A DNA stretch of 8,196 nt from Alphaproteobacteria bacterium UBA6062 (GTDB lineage Bacteria; Pseudomonadota; Alphaproteobacteria; Sneathiellales; Sneathiellaceae): the NCBI GenBank assembly GCA_002428885.1, contig DIYE01000125.1:1-8196 (forward strand). Reading direction: 5' to 3'. Position numbers and translations under genes: made by a program. Each line of letters starts with the position of its first letter. Within the stretch, counting starts at the first letter, position 1. Below are positions 5,560 to 8,196 of this stretch, piece after piece. Under the pieces are notes generated by a model. The model saw only the letters and a list, made by a program, of their open reading frames with translations. It searched no databases and was not told the origin of the DNA.

Positions 5560-7542
5560 TTGAAAAAAATATTTTTTTCTCTGGTGGGTGTTTTTTGTGT
5601 TTTTCTTGGATCTTCAAATATCTCCTATGCGAAATATGATGAAATCATCCGCGCGTTTGATGCTGAAAATCATGAGCTCGCTTTCGAAAAATTACAGAAG
5701 CTCGCCCAAAAAGATGACATTAAGGCTCAATTAGTACTGGCGAAAATGTTAGCTATTGGACGGGGAACACCGGTTAATACGGCGCAAGCATTGGTCTGGT
5801 TTAGAAGAGCGGCCGCTTTAGGTTCAGCAAGCGCCCAAAACTATATTGGGCAGGCATATGAAGGCGGTGTCGGTGTCGAGGTTAATCATCAAGAGGCTGT
5901 TAAATGGTATCGCCTTGCTGCTGAACAAGGGGATTGGGATGCGCAGCTTAGTCTATCAATCGCCCTTGAAAAGGGCCAGGGCGTTAAAAAAAACATAGCT
6001 GAAAGTATAAAGTGGCTACGACGACTTGCCGAAGAAGGCCCAACCGTTGCGCAATATCGTTATGGTCTAAAACTGATGAACGGAGATGGTGTCACACAAA
6101 ATCACTCAATGGCGGCTTTCTGGTTTGAAGAAGCCGCTGACGGTGGATACGCCAAGGGTAGAGGCGCCCTGGGAATCCTGTATCATCAAGGCAAGGGTGT
6201 GCCTCAAGATTTTAAGAAGGCCGCAAAACTGATACTCAATGCGGCAAGCCCTGACCTTCCAGAATTTATGGCATATGCAGGTACACTTTATGAAAATGGA
6301 GAGGGTGTAGAGAAGGATAATCTAACCGCTTTTGTATATTATAGTTTGGCGGTAAAGGGCGGTTATAAAAAAGCAATAAATCATCGTGATTCTATCGCAA
6401 AATTGTTGACAAAAGCTGAGCTGGCTCAGGCAAGGGAAGTCACTGAAAAAGTGAAAGCCACGTCATATACTAAAGAAGTTCCTGGTTGGAATAAGATTCA
6501 GAATTATTTTTTTCACTCTCTTCCAAAAACGCCAGTAAAGATAAAAAAAATGTCTGCTCAATCTGAGAGGGAATGGCACAATAGAAGCCTTGCCTTAGCC
6601 AGGGAAGGTTCAAGTTCTTCTCAGTTTATGGTGGGCTTGAACTTGCAATCTGAAAATCCTGAAATGCGCGATATAGAGGCGTCGATTGAGTGGCTCAACA
6701 AATCAGCAGAGCAAGGAAATGGTAATGCGCAGCGTCATTTGGCGCGGCAATATGAATGTGGATATTTAATACCGAAGAATAGAGAGAAAGCCATCTCCTA
6801 TTATCGGATGTTGACAAAAGAGCTCGATGAACCAATGCATAAGCTAGAGGAGCTGGCACAACGAAAAATTGATGAATATGAAGGAAGACACTTCAACGAG
6901 CTGACTGGATTACTCAGCAAGATAGCGACACTGAAGAAGACATATGGCGTCGTAAAGGATTCAGATAAAGCTCGGGTTGGGGAATTGTATTATCTCGGAG
7001 CTGGGACACCTAAAAACCTTGGAGAAGCGTATAAATGGTTTGTTAGAAGCATCGATCATCCGACGGCGAGATTCTATCTTGGGCTCATGTATGAAAATGG
7101 AGAAATTGTTGAGCAGGATTATTCTGTTGCAAAACAGCTATTTACGAAGGCGTTAAAACTAAAGCACCCAGAAGCCTCATTTCGGTTGGCTGTCTTGTTT
7201 GATAAAGGCTTAGGCGTGGAAGAAAATCCAGGAAAGGCATTTGAGTATTATGAAGCGGCCGCTAACAATGGCCTTTCAAAGGCCCATTTTAATCTCGGTG
7301 ACCTCCATCTATCGGGCCGAGGCTTGAATATTGATAAAGTGCGCGCCTACCTACATTACAAACTGAGCTTTCTTTTTGGAGATGATCAAGGGGCAGTTAA
7401 AGCAAAAGCTCTAGCGTTAGAGCTGTCCAAAGAGCAATTGGAAGATGTTGGAAAACGACTTGCTGTCTGGAAAGAAAAGTATAATGAAAGTAAGAGATGT
7501 ATGCAGGCTGGAGAGTATGGATATAACGCTTTCATCCATTAG
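5560..7542 (+). CDS. Secreted Sel1-like repeat (SLR) protein with two repeat modules
   Basis: A 660-residue protein with a signal peptide (K2-K3, hydrophobic core 4-18, likely cut after SYA at 24), so it is exported to the periplasm or beyond. SLR helical hairpins bind proteins; members act in envelope processes, signalling and host interaction. Six N-terminal repeats of about 36 residues run from 54 to 270, with the A-x-x-x-L-G-x-x-Y-x-x-G-x-G-V pattern clearest at 91-106 and 239-250, and end in the helix AELAQAREVTEKV (286-298). A non-repeat linker (300-340) follows, then degenerate repeats (352-420), a polar helical stretch (421-470) and four repeats (471-608) closing with a second cap (KEQLEDVGKRLAVW, 624-637). 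The start is TTG: a stop (5518-5520) lies upstream in frame, no ATG intervenes, and the TTG begins a proper signal peptide. The ribosome site is weak. GC is far lower than in the left-hand genes, which suggests horizontal origin. Its partner is unknown. Confidence 0.9.
   Translation: MKKIFFSLVGVFCVFLGSSNISYAKYDEIIRAFDAENHELAFEKLQKLAQKDDIKAQLVLAKMLAIGRGTPVNTAQALVWFRRAAALGSASAQNYIGQAYEGGVGVEVNHQEAVKWYRLAAEQGDWDAQLSLSIALEKGQGVKKNIAESIKWLRRLAEEGPTVAQYRYGLKLMNGDGVTQNHSMAAFWFEEAADGGYAKGRGALGILYHQGKGVPQDFKKAAKLILNAASPDLPEFMAYAGTLYENGEGVEKDNLTAFVYYSLAVKGGYKKAINHRDSIAKLLTKAELAQAREVTEKVKATSYTKEVPGWNKIQNYFFHSLPKTPVKIKKMSAQSEREWHNRSLALAREGSSSSQFMVGLNLQSENPEMRDIEASIEWLNKSAEQGNGNAQRHLARQYECGYLIPKNREKAISYYRMLTKELDEPMHKLEELAQRKIDEYEGRHFNELTGLLSKIATLKKTYGVVKDSDKARVGELYYLGAGTPKNLGEAYKWFVRSIDHPTARFYLGLMYENGEIVEQDYSVAKQLFTKALKLKHPEASFRLAVLFDKGLGVEENPGKAFEYYEAAANNGLSKAHFNLGDLHLSGRGLNIDKVRAYLHYKLSFLFGDDQGAVKAKALALELSKEQLEDVGKRLAVWKEKYNESKRCMQAGEYGYNAFIH
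5562..5579. repeat. A7-TA-T7 palindrome at the 5' end of the SLR coding region
   Basis: GAAAAAAATATTTTTTTC is an exact 18-bp palindrome containing runs of seven A and seven T. It encodes K-K-I-F-F immediately after the start codon. Lysine and phenylalanine codons in a signal peptide explain part of it, but uniform AAA and TTT choice creates slippage-prone runs. Confidence 0.5.
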
Positions 7543-7669
7543 TCATTCAATATGGAGCTCTCGCAGTTTTATTGGAAAAGAAGAATAAACAAATAATCGG
7601 TGGTAAGTCCTCGCTTTCCTGGATATCCGATGGCTTCTCTTTTGCTGTTGCTCTCAGTTAAGGCAAATT

Positions 7670-7747
7670 GTAAGTGTCCGCTTAGTCGGTACGAGACCGG
7701 AGAGGTGGGGTTCGGACGCTGGGGTAGGGAGCTCGGACGCTTACCCC
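7670..7747. repeat. Imperfect inverted repeat with internal duplication, possibly a structured RNA or a relic of a small mobile element
   Basis: GTAAGTGTCCG (7670-7680) pairs with CGGACGCTTAC (7734-7744) over 11 positions, with one T-G wobble. Inside, TCGGT (7686-7690) can pair with ACCGG (7696-7700) around ACGAG. CGGACGCT occurs twice (7713-7720 and 7734-7741) at the end of two roughly 20-base similar segments (7701-7720, 7721-7741). GGGGTA (7721-7726) can alternatively pair with TACCCC (7742-7747). Competing stems suit an RNA element; terminal symmetry also suits a degraded miniature element. No known family was recognised. Confidence 0.35.
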
Positions 7748-7825
7748 TATGAGGTGTTTAGAGCGCTACTTATGTATGCTTCAGGCAACGCAGTTGATCG
7801 CTATTAGTAGTTAAAGGTCCGCCCT

Positions 7826-7838
7826 TGGCCGTTGGCCA
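7826..7838 (-). terminator. Possible weak terminator after the EamA gene
   Basis: TGGCC and GGCCA form a five-pair GC-rich stem around a three-base loop, six bases past the EamA stop on the minus strand. Only a short TTT follows, and not directly, so termination is uncertain. Confidence 0.2.
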
Positions 7839-7843
7839 TCACC

Positions 7844-8196
7844 TCAGATTGGCGGGGCTGCGCGTTCGGTGACAAGCTGTCTGGCTGTTACTCTTTCCCG
7901 ATGGATCATATACAGCCCCGCACCGACGATGATGGCGATGCCGATCAAGGCCAGGGTGTTGGGGAAATCTTGAAAAACCAGGTATCCAAATAACGTTGCC
8001 ACGGGCATTTCCAGATACTGTAAAGGGGCCAGGGTGGCTGAAGGGGCCTGCGATAAGGCATAGGTCATCATCATATGACTGACTGTGGCGAAGAAGCCCA
8101 CGCCTAAAAGCCAGAGCCAGTTGATGCCTTCAGGCCAAACCGGATCAAGCAATTCTGAGCCCGAGCCATGGGATAAGATCATGACGGGTACGCAAA
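7844..8196 (-). CDS. EamA/DMT-superfamily permease (C-terminal part, cut by window edge)
   Basis: The 116 visible residues are the second half of a drug/metabolite-transporter (EamA) permease, an inner-membrane carrier that usually has ten membrane segments and about 300 residues. Hydrophobic segments cover the visible INWLWLLGVGFFATVSHMMM, the following ATLAPLQYLEMPVATLFGYL and the final LALIGIAIIVGAGLYMI. The APLQYLEMPVATLFGYLVF stretch and the short QDFPN loop before the last helix are characteristic of the second EamA repeat. A polar, basic cytoplasmic tail (HRERVTARQLVTERAAPPI) ends the protein at the TGA at 7844-7846. The frame remains open to the window edge past the methionine at 8182, so that methionine is internal and the true start lies to the right. 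The substrate cannot be predicted from this part. Composition returns to that of the left-hand genes. The gene converges with the SLR gene. Confidence 0.92.
   Translation of the reverse strand, partial: CVPVMILSHGSGSELLDPVWPEGINWLWLLGVGFFATVSHMMMTYALSQAPSATLAPLQYLEMPVATLFGYLVFQDFPNTLALIGIAIIVGAGLYMIHRERVTARQLVTERAAPPI

Larger units (their letters stand above)
7543..7843. other. Intergenic region between the convergent SLR and EamA genes
   Basis: No supported gene was seen in these 301 bases on either strand. The first 120 bases are AT-rich like the SLR gene; the middle (about 7670-7747) turns GC-rich and contains inverted and direct repeats listed separately. No strong intrinsic terminator was found for the SLR gene. 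It does not resemble a tRNA, and no coding fragment of a transposase was recognised. Confidence 0.55.

Noticed and set aside
5809..7262. GCGGCCGC occurring twice in the AT-rich SLR gene (5809-5816 and 7255-7262)
   Set aside because: Both copies encode the Ala-Ala-Ala of the repeat consensus in the same frame, so shared protein sequence explains them.
7670..7747. A possible tRNA or tRNA-like gene
   Set aside because: The segment has GGTTCGGAC-like bases, but no acceptor, D-arm or anticodon-arm arrangement can be fitted.

Overview
The window looks like chromosomal DNA from an alphaproteobacterium, probably a marine or environmental heterotroph. The reasons are a TRAP-type permease, a D-amino-acid-dehydrogenase-like flavoprotein, a DUF2855 protein, a TTC38-type TPR protein, an EamA permease and a moderately high GC content with strong Shine-Dalgarno sites. 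This placement is inferred from gene content; no rRNA or marker gene is present.

Layout. Positions 1-2917 hold three minus-strand genes: a DUF2855 protein (2917-1823), a flavin-dependent D-amino-acid dehydrogenase/oxidase-like enzyme (1555-395) and, overlapping its stop codon by four bases, the start of a TRAP transporter large permease (398-1, running off the window). The last two are probably translationally coupled, which suggests the permease imports a substrate of the enzyme or of its pathway. A minus-strand sigma70-like promoter (2953-2981) serves the DUF2855 gene. Divergent from it is a plus-strand gene for an unrecognised protein with about six membrane segments (3065-3832). It converges with a minus-strand TTC38/StaR-like TPR protein (5141-3861).

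From about 5200 the composition changes sharply to AT-rich. A 418-base intergenic region (5142-5559) carries several inverted repeats, including an exact 9+3+9 operator-like element and an exact 18-bp palindrome. It leads into a 660-residue secreted Sel1-like-repeat protein (5560-7542) that starts at TTG and contains two SLR modules. This island looks acquired or unusually fast-evolving. A 301-base gap (7543-7843) follows; its GC-rich middle has a long imperfect inverted repeat and a duplicated segment. The window closes with the C-terminal part of a minus-strand EamA/DMT permease (7844-8196).

No tRNA, rRNA, CRISPR array or intact insertion sequence was recognised. No complete multi-gene novel system is evident. 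The points most worth a second look are the substrate-pocket changes in the flavoenzyme, its coupling to a TRAP permease, the SLR island with its symmetric upstream DNA, and the structured element near 7670-7747.
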